A stretch of 64,000 nt of DNA from Lactiplantibacillus pingfangensis. GTDB lineage: Bacteria; Bacillota; Bacilli; Lactobacillales; Lactobacillaceae. This document shows, piece by piece, positions 50,220 through 59,229 of the stretch. A program made the position numbers and the translations under genes. The notes beneath the pieces were generated by a model. That model was not told where the DNA came from. It saw nothing but the letters and a program-made list of their open reading frames with translations, and did not search any database. Position 1 is the first letter of the stretch, and every line of letters begins with the position of its first letter. Where the stretch lies: the NCBI RefSeq assembly GCF_005404945.1, contig NZ_BJDG01000014.1, positions 1 to 64,000 on the forward strand, read 5' to 3'.

Positions 50220-51248
50220 ATGCTAACTATTGCTTATTTGGGTAACGGGAAAAGTGCGAATCGGTATCATTTACCATTCGCATTGAAATTGAAAGATAAA
50301 ATTAAGGTCAAGACGATCTATTCACGGTCCGGTCGCCAAGACTGGACGCCAATTCCGGGTGTGACCTATACGACGGATATTAATGATATTTATGCGGATC
50401 CGGAGATTCAATTAGTCGTGGTTTCAACCCCCAGTAGTACGCATTACCAACTGGCAAAAGATGTGCTGACTCATGGCAAGAATGTTCTGGTCGAAAAACC
50501 ATTCACCGAAACTTCCGCCGAGGCCAAGGAACTATTTGCGCTCGCTAAGGAGAAGGGGCTTCTCATCCAATGTTATCAGAACCGCCGTTATGACTCGGAT
50601 TTTCTGACGGTTCAAAAAGTGATTGAAAGTGGCAAACTGGGTGACTTGTTGGAGCTGGAAATGTCTTTTGATTATTTTCGTCCAGAAGTCCCGACCGCTG
50701 TCGATCAATTTTCATTAAACACCAGTTATTTATATGGGCATGCTTGCCACACGCTCGATCAAGTGATTTCATACTTTGGCCGGCCTGATGCGGTTCATTA
50801 TGATGTGCGTCAATTATTAGGCCAGGGCCGGATGAATGACTATTTTGACTTGGATTTGGCATACGGCGCGTTGAAAGTGTCGGTGAAATCTAGTTATTTC
50901 CGTATTAAATCCCGACCAAGTTTTGTCGTATATGGTAAAAATGGCATGTTTGAAAAGGTAACCAAAGATCGTCAAGAAACCGATCTCAAACATTTTTATT
51001 TGCCAGATCATGCGGATTTTGGCATTGATCGTCCAGAAGATTACGGCACGCTGACCTATATGGATGCGGACAACCACTATCATGAAGAAAAAGTTGTTTC
51101 CGAAGTTGGTGATTACAGTCGCGTCTACGCTGGTCTGTATGAAGCAATTATCAATGGGCAACCGAAGACCGTTAAAGACGAAGAAACCATTTTACAAATT
51201 GAGATGCTTGAAAAAGGCATTCAGGAAATGAAACATAGTGAGGTGTAA
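50220..51248 (+). CDS. Gfo/Idh/MocA family oxidoreductase
   Basis: 342 residues. N-terminal Rossmann part with IAYLGNGKSANRYH, VVSTPSSTHYQLAKDVLTHGKNVLVEKPFTET (the EKP motif of the family) and a C-terminal alpha/beta domain. NAD(P)-dependent dehydrogenase acting on a sugar or polyol is usual. GGAGG before the ATG. Followed by a related gene only 4 bp downstream. Confidence 0.9.
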   Translation: MLTIAYLGNGKSANRYHLPFALKLKDKIKVKTIYSRSGRQDWTPIPGVTYTTDINDIYADPEIQLVVVSTPSSTHYQLAKDVLTHGKNVLVEKPFTETSAEAKELFALAKEKGLLIQCYQNRRYDSDFLTVQKVIESGKLGDLLELEMSFDYFRPEVPTAVDQFSLNTSYLYGHACHTLDQVISYFGRPDAVHYDVRQLLGQGRMNDYFDLDLAYGALKVSVKSSYFRIKSRPSFVVYGKNGMFEKVTKDRQETDLKHFYLPDHADFGIDRPEDYGTLTYMDADNHYHEEKVVSEVGDYSRVYAGLYEAIINGQPKTVKDEETILQIEMLEKGIQEMKHSEV

Positions 51249-51252
51249 GCAG

Positions 51253-52230
51253 ATGCGATTAGGGATTTTAGGTACCGGAAAAATTGTACAAGACTTTTTG
51301 ACCATGATTGGTGACTTGCCAGCAATCGAATTGACGGCAATTTTGAGCACGCCGCATAGTCTCGACCATGCCCACGAGTTACAACTGAATTATGGCATTG
51401 GACAAGTTTATACCGATTATGCCGACTTGTTGGCGGATGACCAAGTTGAGACGGTGTATGTCGCGTTGCCAAATTCATTGCACTACGAGTTTAGTAAGCA
51501 GGCCTTGTTAGCAGGCAAAAATGTTATTTGCGAAAAACCGTTTACGTTAAATTCAAGTCAATTCGCTGAATTGGAAAAGCTGGCGCTCGCCAAAGACTTG
51601 GTTTTAATTGAAGCTATCACGAATCAATACTTGCCAAATTACCAACGAATTCAAGCAGAATTGCCAAAACTCGGGGCACTGAAAATTGTGGATTGTAATT
51701 ATTCACAATACTCGTCACGTTATGACCGATTCAAGCAAGGAATTGTGTTGCCCGCCTTTAATCCAAAATTAGGCGGTGGGGCCTTGATGGATTTGAACAT
51801 TTACAACATTCACTTTGTTGTCGGCTTATTAGGTCAGCCCCAAGCGGTGCATTATGCCGCCAATGTTGAACGTGGGATTGATACTTCCGGTATCTTAACG
51901 CTGACTTATCCGGACACGCAGGTCGTGTGCATTGGTGCGAAGGATTGTGCAGCGCCCATTAAATCAACCCTTCAAGGTAATCAAGGGTCGATTGTGGTAG
52001 CTGGCCCCACTAATACCGTCGAAAGTTTCACTGAAACGGCCAACGGTGGTGATCCACAGTCAGTGGCATTGAATCGACATCCGCACCGAATGTTTGCCGA
52101 GTTTGCCAAGTTTGAACAAGTGATTGCGACCCATGACATGGCCTTTGTAAAGCAACAATTGCAACATTCTAAGCTAGTCATGGCCGTCGTCGATGCCGCA
52201 TTAGCGGATGCGGGGATTACGTTAGGTTAA
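51253..52230 (+). CDS. Gfo/Idh/MocA family oxidoreductase
   Basis: 325 residues. LGILGTGKIVQDF (cofactor loop), VYVALPNSLHYEFSKQALLAGKNVICEKPFTLN (EKP motif) and GGGALMDLNIYNIHF typify the family. The ATG at 51253 with GAGGTGTAAG is taken; the GTG at 51238 overlaps the previous gene. Works presumably with its neighbour on a sugar derivative. Copy 3 of the structured element follows. Confidence 0.9.
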   Translation: MRLGILGTGKIVQDFLTMIGDLPAIELTAILSTPHSLDHAHELQLNYGIGQVYTDYADLLADDQVETVYVALPNSLHYEFSKQALLAGKNVICEKPFTLNSSQFAELEKLALAKDLVLIEAITNQYLPNYQRIQAELPKLGALKIVDCNYSQYSSRYDRFKQGIVLPAFNPKLGGGALMDLNIYNIHFVVGLLGQPQAVHYAANVERGIDTSGILTLTYPDTQVVCIGAKDCAAPIKSTLQGNQGSIVVAGPTNTVESFTETANGGDPQSVALNRHPHRMFAEFAKFEQVIATHDMAFVKQQLQHSKLVMAVVDAALADAGITLG

Positions 52231-52272
52231 TCAGTGGTTGCCTGAAAAGGTGGGGAACATTAGCCCATACAG

Positions 52273-52479
52273 ATTAGTTAACGGCTATCGCTTCCGGTTG
52301 GGACTGATCACATGCGGTCGTGGGACCGGTCCAAGCCAGACCCGTCTTGGACCTCGCCCGAAACCCTTGCAAGAATCGCAAGTGTCCCGGCCCGTCCGTG
52401 GTGTCGCGTCGGCAAAAACAGCCGATGTAACGCCACCATCACGACCGATGCAATCAGTCCCAACCTACAGCTAATTAGG
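52273..52479 (+). repeat. dispersed structured element, copy 3
   Basis: Outer stem TTGGGACTGAT with ATCAGTCCCAA, then CGGTCGTG/CACGACCG. Hairpins CCAAG/CTTGG, CTTGC/GCAAG, and GTGGTGT..TCGGC with GCCGA..ACGCCAC (G-U pairs in the last). The left flank TACAGATTA matches copy 2. It begins 43 bp after the Gfo/Idh stop codon and lies between convergent genes. Confidence 0.88.
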
Positions 52480-52595
52480 CCTAGCGGAGATAGACAGAAT
52501 GTGTCGGTAAGATTGGCTGTTGACAGTACTGGTCACGATTACGATCCTTATGATTGTGTTTACATCAGTCAATTTTAATGGTCAACTATTATCGA

Positions 52596-52643
52596 AAAAA
52601 TCGTCCAGAACACTAACCGAGGTTAGGTCGTTGTGGGCGATTT
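52596..52643 (-). terminator. terminator of the RpiR gene
   Basis: AATCGTCC...GGGCGATT with CTAACC/GGTTAG inner pairs, next to the RpiR stop codon. Confidence 0.65.
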
Positions 52644-52650
52644 GTCTGTC

Positions 52651-53514
52651 TTATTTTGTTTGTAGGGGACCATTTTGCATCAGGGCTTGATTCTGTTGTA
52701 GCTTAAGGAGATTTTGGCGATAATCGCGTACGTATAAGAGTGAAAATAAGTTGTCCAGCAAATATTCAAAGGCCGCTTGTGAAGCAAAGGTTGCGACTTT
52801 GGCGAAATCTTTTTCTGGTTGAACTGAGATGAGCTGCTGTGTTGTCAAGGCAATCAGTGGGGATTGGGCATTGCCCGTCAGCAGGACAGTTGGGATATGC
52901 TGTTCGTGAAAGTGGGTCGCAAAGTGTTGATGCGTCGTGGTTGTACCAGCATAGGAAATGAAGACTGCACAATCTTGTGGCGTGACGTTAGCCGCTTGCC
53001 AGGCATCATCAGCGTATTCTTCAGCAATGATGGCCAGCTTGTTAATTTTAATCAGTTTATTTTGAAAACTGCGGGCACGCAATTGGGAGTCGCCCTGGGA
53101 AAATAAGAAAATTCGATCAGCTTGATCGAGTAATTTAGCGGCAGCTGTTAATTGTGTCGCATCAATTTGGGCATAGGCAGTTTGAATCGTGTTGACAGTA
53201 AGATCGGCTAGCTTTTTAGCAATCGTCGCGGCAGTATCAGTGGCCTGAAAGGGGAAGTTAGCGTCGACAGTTGTTAAGGCTTGTGATTGTGCGGTCGCCG
53301 CCACGGTTAGCGCGTGTTGAAAGTCACGGAAACCGTGATACCCAAGTTTTTGCGCTAATCGAATAATGGCCGAGTGGGACGTATACGTTGCCGCGGCTAA
53401 GTCTTTAATATAGAGATTGGCTAGGGTTGGCAAATTGGCAAGAATGTAGTCAGCCAACCGTTTTTCAGTGGTGGTGAAATCAGTTTGTTGCGTTAAAGCA
53501 TCCAAAATTAACAT
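52651..53514 (-). CDS. MurR/RpiR family regulator
   Basis: 287 residues. HTH-6 domain at residues 1-75 (TEKRLADYILANLPTLANLYIKDLAAATYTSHSAIIRLAQKLGY) and a SIS sugar-phosphate domain (RIFLFSQGDSQLRARSF ... VFISYAGTTTT). GAGGTG before the ATG. Divergent from the LacI-HAD pair; may control it or sugar-phosphate use. Confidence 0.9.
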   Translation of the reverse strand: MLILDALTQQTDFTTTEKRLADYILANLPTLANLYIKDLAAATYTSHSAIIRLAQKLGYHGFRDFQHALTVAATAQSQALTTVDANFPFQATDTAATIAKKLADLTVNTIQTAYAQIDATQLTAAAKLLDQADRIFLFSQGDSQLRARSFQNKLIKINKLAIIAEEYADDAWQAANVTPQDCAVFISYAGTTTTHQHFATHFHEQHIPTVLLTGNAQSPLIALTTQQLISVQPEKDFAKVATFASQAAFEYLLDNLFSLLYVRDYRQNLLKLQQNQALMQNGPLQTK

Positions 53515-53571
53515 GCGTACACCTCTTCTAAGTCTATTTTACGAAACTAGTCTGAATGTGCAAGAAAAAGG

Positions 53572-53602
53572 TTGACCTGGTACCGGTTTCATAAATTATG
53601 GT
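53572..53602 (+). promoter_or_regulatory. promoter and operator-like site before the LacI gene
   Basis: TTGACC (53572-53577) and TATGGT (53597-53602). TGGTACCGGTTTCA at 53578-53591 differs from the LacI/CcpA-type cre consensus at two positions, and its central CCGG is symmetric. Probably autoregulation by the LacI protein or control by CcpA. The spacing of the -10 is uncertain. Confidence 0.4.
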
Positions 53603-53705
53603 AAGATTGGATGGTGTTGCGACGACGCAACTAGTAAGTGCACTGATTTTTCGTGCAACCAATGGCCGTAAACGTTAGAATATAAGTGATAGGGGTTGAA
53701 AGTCG

Positions 53706-54644
53706 ATGACAAATATTCATGATATTGCGCGGTTATCTGGTTACTCGGTTTCGACGGTCTCACGCGTTATCAATCATCAGAAGTATGTTGCCGATGATAA
53801 ACGGGCCAAGGTTGAAAAAATCATGCATGACTTGGATTACGTGCCGAATCGACTGGCACGTGATTTAAGTAAGGGGCGGACCAAAACGATTGGCGTGGTT
53901 TTACCATATGCGAATCATCCGTATTTTGCGCGGGTTGTTGATGGCATCGTGATGGCCGCATTTGAAGCTGGCTATAAAATCACGTTATTACCAACAAATT
54001 ACGATATGACAGTTGAACGGCAGTATTTAGATCAATTGCGAAGTAAGGCTTACGATGCGCTGATTTTCACGTCGCGGAGCAGTCAACTTGAAACGCTCGA
54101 ACGTTACCGTAAATACGGTCAGATCGTCTGCTGTGAAGATCCGGGTGATGATCGGCCACTTGCCGCCGCGTATACCGATCGGTTGGGATCATTTGTGAGC
54201 GCTTTAAATTGGGCGAAGCAAAGTGGTTATGAAAAAATGGGCGTGGTTTTAAGTCGAAACAATGTGATCAGCGCGAGCACGCGGATGACACGGCAGGCTT
54301 ACGAGCGTGTTTATGGTCATCTCGAAGATCGCGACTTATTCACCGGAGCGGTCAAGTATGAAGACGGGTATCGCGCTGGGGCTTATTTTGCGAAATTAAC
54401 GCCGGCCGTGGATGCGGTTTTTGCGAACGGTGACGATATCGCGGCAGGGGTGCATCAATATTATCTTGATCATCAGTTGACCCCACTACCGGTCATTGGA
54501 CAAGAGAACTTATTATCAAGTCGATTATTAAAATTTTCAACGATTGATCATCACTTAGAAGCCTTAGGACAGGCAGCGTTTCGATTGGCGACGGCGCAAT
54601 CGACGACGCATGAGTTGATTAAATCAGACTTTATCAAGCGGTAA
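53706..54644 (+). CDS. LacI family regulator
   Basis: 312 residues. Helix-turn-helix NIHDIARLSGYSVSTVSRVIN (3-23) and hinge helix YVPNRLARDLSKGRTKTIGVVLP, followed by the periplasmic-binding-like effector domain (QLDRR-type contacts not assigned). GGGGTTGAAAG before the ATG. Co-transcribed with the HAD gene 15 bp later. Confidence 0.92.
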   Translation: MTNIHDIARLSGYSVSTVSRVINHQKYVADDKRAKVEKIMHDLDYVPNRLARDLSKGRTKTIGVVLPYANHPYFARVVDGIVMAAFEAGYKITLLPTNYDMTVERQYLDQLRSKAYDALIFTSRSSQLETLERYRKYGQIVCCEDPGDDRPLAAAYTDRLGSFVSALNWAKQSGYEKMGVVLSRNNVISASTRMTRQAYERVYGHLEDRDLFTGAVKYEDGYRAGAYFAKLTPAVDAVFANGDDIAAGVHQYYLDHQLTPLPVIGQENLLSSRLLKFSTIDHHLEALGQAAFRLATAQSTTHELIKSDFIKR

Positions 54645-54659
54645 GCTGGAGGATTAGTT

Positions 54660-55430
54660 ATGGGTGCGAAATTAGCGGTTTTTGATATCGATGATACTTT
54701 ATTAGATACCAATAAAAAATTATTACCAAGTACGATTACGAGTATTGAAAAATTAAAACAACAAGAGATCAACGTGGCAATTGCAACTGGACGGAATTAT
54801 GCCATGGCTAAAAAAGTGATTCAGGAATTAGATTTACGCGACTTTGTGTTGTGCAACGGGTCAGCGGCGTTCGCAAATCATGAGCAGGTGTATCGGCACA
54901 CGTTATCACGCGATAATATGATTAAACTGATTGATTCTGCCGATCAAGCCAATCTTGATATTGTGGTGGAATCAATTGATGGCTTGCATGCCCATCGTCA
55001 CCCTTCACTCGGAACGCAGGAAGTTTTGGAAACGTTCCGAGCACCAGAACTGGATTACGCCCCGGATTATCATTTAACACACGATGTTTATCAAGCGATG
55101 ATGTTTTATACTGTCGATCAAGATAAGTTATTAACACATCCCGATGAATTTTCATTTGTTCGTTTCCATGACCGCGGTGTCGATGTGATTCCGAAGGTTG
55201 GGTCAAAAGCACAAGGCATTGCGAAGTTAGCCGCATCTTTGAACGTCGCACCAGCCGATGTTGTGGCTTTCGGTGACGGACAAAATGACCGTGAAATGTT
55301 AGCCAGTGCTGGCATCGGGATTGCGATGGGAAACGCTTCGGATGAAGTCAAGACCCACGCTGACCGTGTCACGACCGACTGTAATCACGACGGCATTGCC
55401 AATGGCTTGAAGGCAATTGGCTGGATTTAA
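54660..55430 (+). CDS. HAD superfamily phosphatase, Cof type
   Basis: 256 residues. DIDDTLLDT (8-16) is motif I with both Asp; VAIATGRN holds motif II, and VVAFGDGQNDREML motif IV. The large cap in the middle places it in the Cof/YidA group, which dephosphorylates sugar phosphates or cofactors. TGGAGG before the ATG. Terminator at 55461. Confidence 0.92.
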   Translation: MGAKLAVFDIDDTLLDTNKKLLPSTITSIEKLKQQEINVAIATGRNYAMAKKVIQELDLRDFVLCNGSAAFANHEQVYRHTLSRDNMIKLIDSADQANLDIVVESIDGLHAHRHPSLGTQEVLETFRAPELDYAPDYHLTHDVYQAMMFYTVDQDKLLTHPDEFSFVRFHDRGVDVIPKVGSKAQGIAKLAASLNVAPADVVAFGDGQNDREMLASAGIGIAMGNASDEVKTHADRVTTDCNHDGIANGLKAIGWI

Positions 55431-55460
55431 GTCGCAAGATTAGTTTATACAAGCGTAAAT

Positions 55461-55514
55461 AACGACAGCCAGCACCAATACGGTAATGTACCCGTATTAG
55501 TGCTGGCTGTCGTT
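55461..55514 (+). terminator. terminator of the LacI-HAD operon
   Basis: AACGACAGCCAGCAC and GTGCTGGCTGTCGTT perfect arms with an AATACGG/CCGTATT extension. It abuts the left half of element copy 4. Confidence 0.9.
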
Positions 55515-55517
55515 GTC

Positions 55518-55608
55518 ACTTCCGGTTGTTACTGATTGCATGCGGTCGTGGGACCGGTCCAAGCCAAGCACGTCTTGGATCTCGCCCGAAACACTTGCAA
55601 AAATTGCA
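55518..55608 (+). repeat. dispersed structured element, copy 4, left half
   Basis: Matches the first half of copies 2, 3 and 5 up to the CTTGC hairpin, then stops being similar at about 55609. Its outer arm reads GGTTGTTACTGATTGC, like copy 5. The matching right arm is missing here; a right half of another subtype is at 57116. Confidence 0.85.
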
Positions 55609-55967
55609 TTACTACGACGAAGGATATTGTATATTTTTATCTTTCAACCTTGAGTAACGAACAAGAAATCAAGGCGTTGCTTAAGACTGGTTTGATATTG
55701 AATACTGTGGAATTCCAACAAATGTCGGATGAGAGCCACACGGGCAGCTAAGTAAAGTATAAAGCTTTTAAATTATGGTTACGATAGTCGGTAAATTGAG
55801 AAGCCTTGTTATTGAGCGGAACTAACAAAGTCACGGCTCAGTAATCAGATTGTTTTTGACACGAAAATGTAGTAAATCTTATTGATGCCTTCAGTGTATG
55901 CCAGAGTCCTCTCTAGCGAGATAGTATTACGGTCACTTTCCTACTTATCAGATGATGTATAGAGACA
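55609..55967. other. AT-rich stretch with a possible gene remnant
   Basis: A frame of about 43 codons (about 55620-55751, starting KDIVYFYLSTLSNEQE) runs on from the repeat without its own start site or ribosome binding site. It may be the C-terminal remnant of a gene. The rest (55752-55967) shows no gene. Confidence 0.3.
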
Positions 55968-56315
55968 CTAGCCATTTGAGTGTTGATGTTGTTCTCCCCA
56001 AGTACAGATTTCATCCATGACAGGAATGAGGGACTCACCTAATGATGTTAGACTGTATTCTACTTTTGGTGGCACTTGCGGAAAAACTTCACGATAAACT
56101 AGTCCTGCAACTTCCAACTCTTGCAAAGTGTTTGTTAGCATCTTAAAGGAAATAGGTGTTAGTAACCGTTTGAGTGCATTGTACCGCAAGGGGGTGTGAT
56201 TAAGACGCAGCGCATAAAGGGTCTGCATTTTATATTTACCGCCAATTAGTTGTATTGTGTGAGCAAAACCAGTATCTTCTAGTCGGTTTTCTTTAATATA
56301 GTCAATGTCTGCCAT
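55968..56315 (-). CDS. HxlR family regulator
   Basis: 115 residues. The winged helix with TIQLIGGKYKMQTLYALRLNHTPLRYNALKRLL... ISFKMLTNTLQELEVAGLVYREVFPQVPPKVEYSLTSLGESL is the full HxlR pattern. The ATG at 56315 follows AAAGGAGAG; the longer frame crosses the divergent promoter region. Divergent from the quinone reductase gene, which it probably represses until an electrophile or quinone appears. The module appears richer in A and T than its neighbours. Confidence 0.9.
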   Translation of the reverse strand: MADIDYIKENRLEDTGFAHTIQLIGGKYKMQTLYALRLNHTPLRYNALKRLLTPISFKMLTNTLQELEVAGLVYREVFPQVPPKVEYSLTSLGESLIPVMDEICTWGEQHQHSNG

Positions 56316-56339
56316 GACAGTAATACTCTCCTTTGGGTT

Positions 56340-56364
56340 AGTAGCGCACTTTAATTTGCGTACT
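56340..56364. promoter_or_regulatory. HxlR operator-like dyad
   Basis: AGTA-g-CGCA (56340-56348) and TGCGTACT (56357-56364) form an inverted repeat with one bulged base, midway between the two divergent genes. Confidence 0.6.
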
Positions 56365-56423
56365 TGTTCATGGGTCGATTGTAGCATAGACTCTATTCAA
56401 CAGCTAAAGGAGGATATTCTTTT

Positions 56424-57011
56424 ATGAAAACAATCGTATACGCACATCCCTATGAAGGAAGCCTAAATCATGGTATCTTAGAACGGTTAACGACTTATTT
56501 TGCCCAAAACAACCAACCTTACCAAGTAATTGATCTCTATCAAGATGGATTTGATCCACGTTTCTCTAAAGAAGAACTTCGGTTATTTAGTAAAGGAGAA
56601 TCGCCTTATCAGTTAGTTCATCACTATCAAGAAATGATTCGGCAATCTGATGAGTTGCTATTTATCACGCCTATTTGGTGGTACCAACTGCCTGCTGAGC
56701 TCAAAGGCTTTTTGGACAAAGTTATGCTTACAAACTTTGCTTATCGGGAAAGTCCTGAATGGCAAGGCTTATTGACTTATATCCATAAGACTACAGTGAT
56801 TACGACTTCAACGGTTACCAAGGACTACTTGCAAACAGCAGCGGGTGATCCCATTCAAAAGAATTTTATCAATCGCGTCTTGGCTGACTTAGGACTCTCG
56901 CCCAAGCATACAAACTGGATTCATTTAGGTGGAGCAAATACGACAACCGATTCAGTGCGACAGGCATTTTTAGCAGATTTACCGGAACTTTATTTAGAAG
57001 GACAGGATTAG
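56424..57011 (+). CDS. NAD(P)H quinone oxidoreductase-like flavoprotein
   Basis: 195 residues, flavodoxin-like fold of the NQO1/MdaB/KefF group. TIVYAHPYEGSLNHGILERL (3-22) is the FMN/FAD phosphate region. FITPIWWYQLPAELKGFLDKV near 80-100 is the second flavin loop. Two-electron reduction of quinones is likely. AAAGGAGG before the ATG. Paired with HxlR in a small module that lies between halves of element copy 4. Confidence 0.9.
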   Translation: MKTIVYAHPYEGSLNHGILERLTTYFAQNNQPYQVIDLYQDGFDPRFSKEELRLFSKGESPYQLVHHYQEMIRQSDELLFITPIWWYQLPAELKGFLDKVMLTNFAYRESPEWQGLLTYIHKTTVITTSTVTKDYLQTAAGDPIQKNFINRVLADLGLSPKHTNWIHLGGANTTTDSVRQAFLADLPELYLEGQD

Positions 57012-57115
57012 GAAGTATTGGTTAAAGTATCGTATAAGTGCTAGTTGTAGAATGTAAAAAAATGTTTAGTTTTAAGATTTTCTGTTTGGCTATTGGGTTT
57101 GCTTACTTCAAAAGT

Positions 57116-57157
57116 CATCAACACCGATGAGATCAGTCCCGACCTCCAGCAATTAAA
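57116..57157 (+). repeat. dispersed structured element, right half next to the HxlR module
   Basis: Matches the last 40 bp of copies 2 and 3 (CACCGATG, ATCAGTCCC, ACCT.CAGC.ATTA). Its outer arm (ATCAGTCCC) would pair with GGGACTGAT, not with the GTTACTGAT of the left half at 55518, so the two halves come from different copies. Confidence 0.8.
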
Positions 57158-57310
57158 CTGAGTGGAGACGGGCAGAAACGTTGTGCTGAAGTCTCAGACC
57201 GCACTGTGGCTGGGACTGTTCCACAGCGCATAACGATTCTGACTGACGGAGCGCTCACCACGAGTTTAGTTTAGGCGCGACGTTGCTGATATGGTCCTGT
57301 TTACGATTGG
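57158..57310. repeat. second copy of the element tail
   Basis: Includes the 20 bases at 57235-57254 that also occur at 43775. The surrounding CACAGCG and CACGAGTT parts are also shared. No gene seen here. Confidence 0.55.
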
Positions 57311-57330
57311 CTTTATATTAGACATTAAAA

Positions 57331-57378
57331 ATAACGGTCAATTAACGCTCGAAAATTAGCGTTGATTGATCGCTATTT
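57331..57378 (-). terminator. terminator of the nucleoside hydrolase gene
   Basis: AATA.CG.TCAAT.AACGCT and AGCGTT.ATTGA.CG.TATT arms around a short loop; A- and T-rich on both sides. Confidence 0.7.
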
Positions 57379-57471
57379 TAAATTACTGATTCAATTTGTG
57401 AGACGAAATTTCAACAAGAGCAGTGTTCATTAATACTGAGAGACCTAAAAGACGGCCAATTTTCACGCGGC

Positions 57472-58431
57472 TTAGTGTTGTTTAAACAATGCCGTCAAGT
57501 AGCTCATAAATGTCTTTAAATAACGATCCTTATCAACCGTTAAAGCCACCGTGATATTAGTATCTGGGTCAGCTAAACGAGCCGGGTCACCAATGGTTCG
57601 ACCGTAATCTTCACCATTGTCCTGAACGTACATGTTCAAGCCTAAAGTTGTGACAAAACTAGGGTCGAGCGATACCCCGACAGCCAACGGATCGTGCAAG
57701 GCACAGCCGTGTAAGTCGGGACTGGTAATGTCGTAAGCCGCGATATAGTAGTCGACGATGTCGGTAAACTTTTCACCGGCAGTGGTCTTGAGATCGCGCC
57801 ATTGGCTAGTTTCCTTTTTGGTCAGCAAGGTACGTAAGGTCACGTCCAAGCCAACCATTGTCAAATGGAGGTCACTGGTAAAGACGGCGTTAGCGGCTTC
57901 GGCATCTTGGTTAATGTTGGCTTCCGCATAGTGGCTAACGTTGCCGGGAACGGTTAACGCGCCACCCATAATTGTGACGTTACCAATTTCATGCGCAATG
58001 TCAGGAGACTTAGCGAGTGCGGCGGCTAAGTTAGTTAAGGGGCCGGTGGGAACGAGTGTTAAGTCGGCACCGTATTGATGTGCGGCTTCAATTAAGAAAT
58101 CGACACCGGATTGTGTTTCTGGTTGGCGTGCGGGTTCTGGCAACTCAACTTCACCAATCCCGTTTTCACCATGAATCTGTTGCGAAATTGCCATGACATC
58201 AAAATGTTCGGTCGTACTGGAATGGGGGTCACCCACGTAAACTGGCACATCTTGTGCGCCTAACAAGGCCAGAATTTGTAAGCTGTTGTGGGCCGCTTGT
58301 TCAACCACCACATTGCCATAAGAACTAATAATTCCGATTAGGTCCACATCTGGGGCACCGACTGCATAAGCGATGGCCATTGCATCGTCAATTCCTGTAT
58401 CTAAATCTAAAATCATTTTGCGTTTTGCCAT
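57472..58431 (-). CDS. nucleoside hydrolase
   Basis: 319 residues. DLDTGIDDAMAIAYAV (residues 6-21) is the calcium-binding motif D-x-D-x-x-x-DD. VPTGPLTNLAAAL and GGALTVPGNVSHYAEANINQDAEAA also fit. It cuts the N-glycosidic bond of ribonucleosides to base and ribose for salvage. The ATG at 58431 has GGGAGG upstream. Confidence 0.93.
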   Translation of the reverse strand: MAKRKMILDLDTGIDDAMAIAYAVGAPDVDLIGIISSYGNVVVEQAAHNSLQILALLGAQDVPVYVGDPHSSTTEHFDVMAISQQIHGENGIGEVELPEPARQPETQSGVDFLIEAAHQYGADLTLVPTGPLTNLAAALAKSPDIAHEIGNVTIMGGALTVPGNVSHYAEANINQDAEAANAVFTSDLHLTMVGLDVTLRTLLTKKETSQWRDLKTTAGEKFTDIVDYYIAAYDITSPDLHGCALHDPLAVGVSLDPSFVTTLGLNMYVQDNGEDYGRTIGDPARLADPDTNITVALTVDKDRYLKTFMSYLTALFKQH

Positions 58432-58493
58432 GAGCAAATTCCTCCCTAATTTTCAGGTTCACTTGATTTGCTGATTCCTGACTAGTTAGTCTA

Positions 58494-58522
58494 ATTGTAA
58501 CCGTTTGAGTAAAACGTGACAA
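58494..58522 (-). promoter_or_regulatory. promoter of the nucleoside hydrolase gene, partial cre
   Basis: On the minus strand, TTGTCA (58522-58517), 17-bp spacer, TACAAT (58499-58494). AAACGGTTACA overlaps the -10 and is close to one half of a cre site, which would allow CcpA control. Confidence 0.65.
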
Positions 58523-58651
58523 CGGTGAATCCCGAATTATTAATGATCTTGGCAACTGAAAGTTAACATTTTATCAAGTGTGGCAAGTGGATTTAGGAAC
58601 TGGTCAAAATGTAACCGCTGACTTATACTTAAAATTAAGGAAGTGACCCAG

Positions 58652-59212
58652 ATGACAAAGCTTAATCAACCGATTAATGATGTGATCAATGCGCGGCATT
58701 CGGTGAGGACTTATGATGGTGAGACCAAGATTTCTCACAGTGAGATGCAAACGATGTTGAAGACGGCCTTTTTGGCGCCGAGCGCCTTGAATTTACAACC
58801 AATTCGCGCGCTAGTCATTGAATCTGCCATGGTACGGCAACAGCTAGCCACTGCAACTGGTAATACCAGTCAATTAACAACGGCCAGTGCGGTGGTTTTA
58901 TTTGTGAATGACCGTGAAAATTTAACTGAAACGAAGCCATTTGCACCATCGCAACAAACCGGCGTGGCCGAACACTTGGATATTGCGGCGTTAGATTGTG
59001 GATTGGTTGCGATGCAGTTTATGTTAACTGCCAAGGATCATGGTTATGATACGAATCCGATGACTGGGTTCGATCATGCCGGGTTTAGTCACATTTTAAA
59101 TTTGGATGCAAACCGCTATGAGCCATTATTATTAGTCTCAATTGGGCGAGCACGACAGGCTGGTCGCATGGCAAAGCATAAGGCATTGAAGACATTGGTC
59201 GATTTTCGATAA
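58652..59212 (+). CDS. nitroreductase family protein
   Basis: 186 residues. NARHSVRTYDG near residues 14-24 binds FMN phosphate; APSALNLQPIRALVI matches the FMN/dimer region. NAD(P)H-dependent reduction of nitro-compounds, quinones or flavin. The GTG at 58643 is possible, but the ATG at 58652 with AAGGAAG is likelier. PPK2 follows 17 bp after its stop, so the two are co-transcribed. TGGTCA-17-TATACT is the likely promoter. Confidence 0.9.
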   Translation: MTKLNQPINDVINARHSVRTYDGETKISHSEMQTMLKTAFLAPSALNLQPIRALVIESAMVRQQLATATGNTSQLTTASAVVLFVNDRENLTETKPFAPSQQTGVAEHLDIAALDCGLVAMQFMLTAKDHGYDTNPMTGFDHAGFSHILNLDANRYEPLLLVSIGRARQAGRMAKHKALKTLVDFR

Positions 59213-59229
59213 GAGAGGGACGTGGGCGC

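Noticed and set aside
52238-52578. Two overlapping frames on the plus strand over copy 3
   Set aside because: Repeat-derived; the structure and its covariation explain the sequence better than coding.
55536-55751. 71-codon frame from element copy 4
   Set aside because: The first third is repeat sequence and there is no start site. The rest is listed only as a possible remnant.
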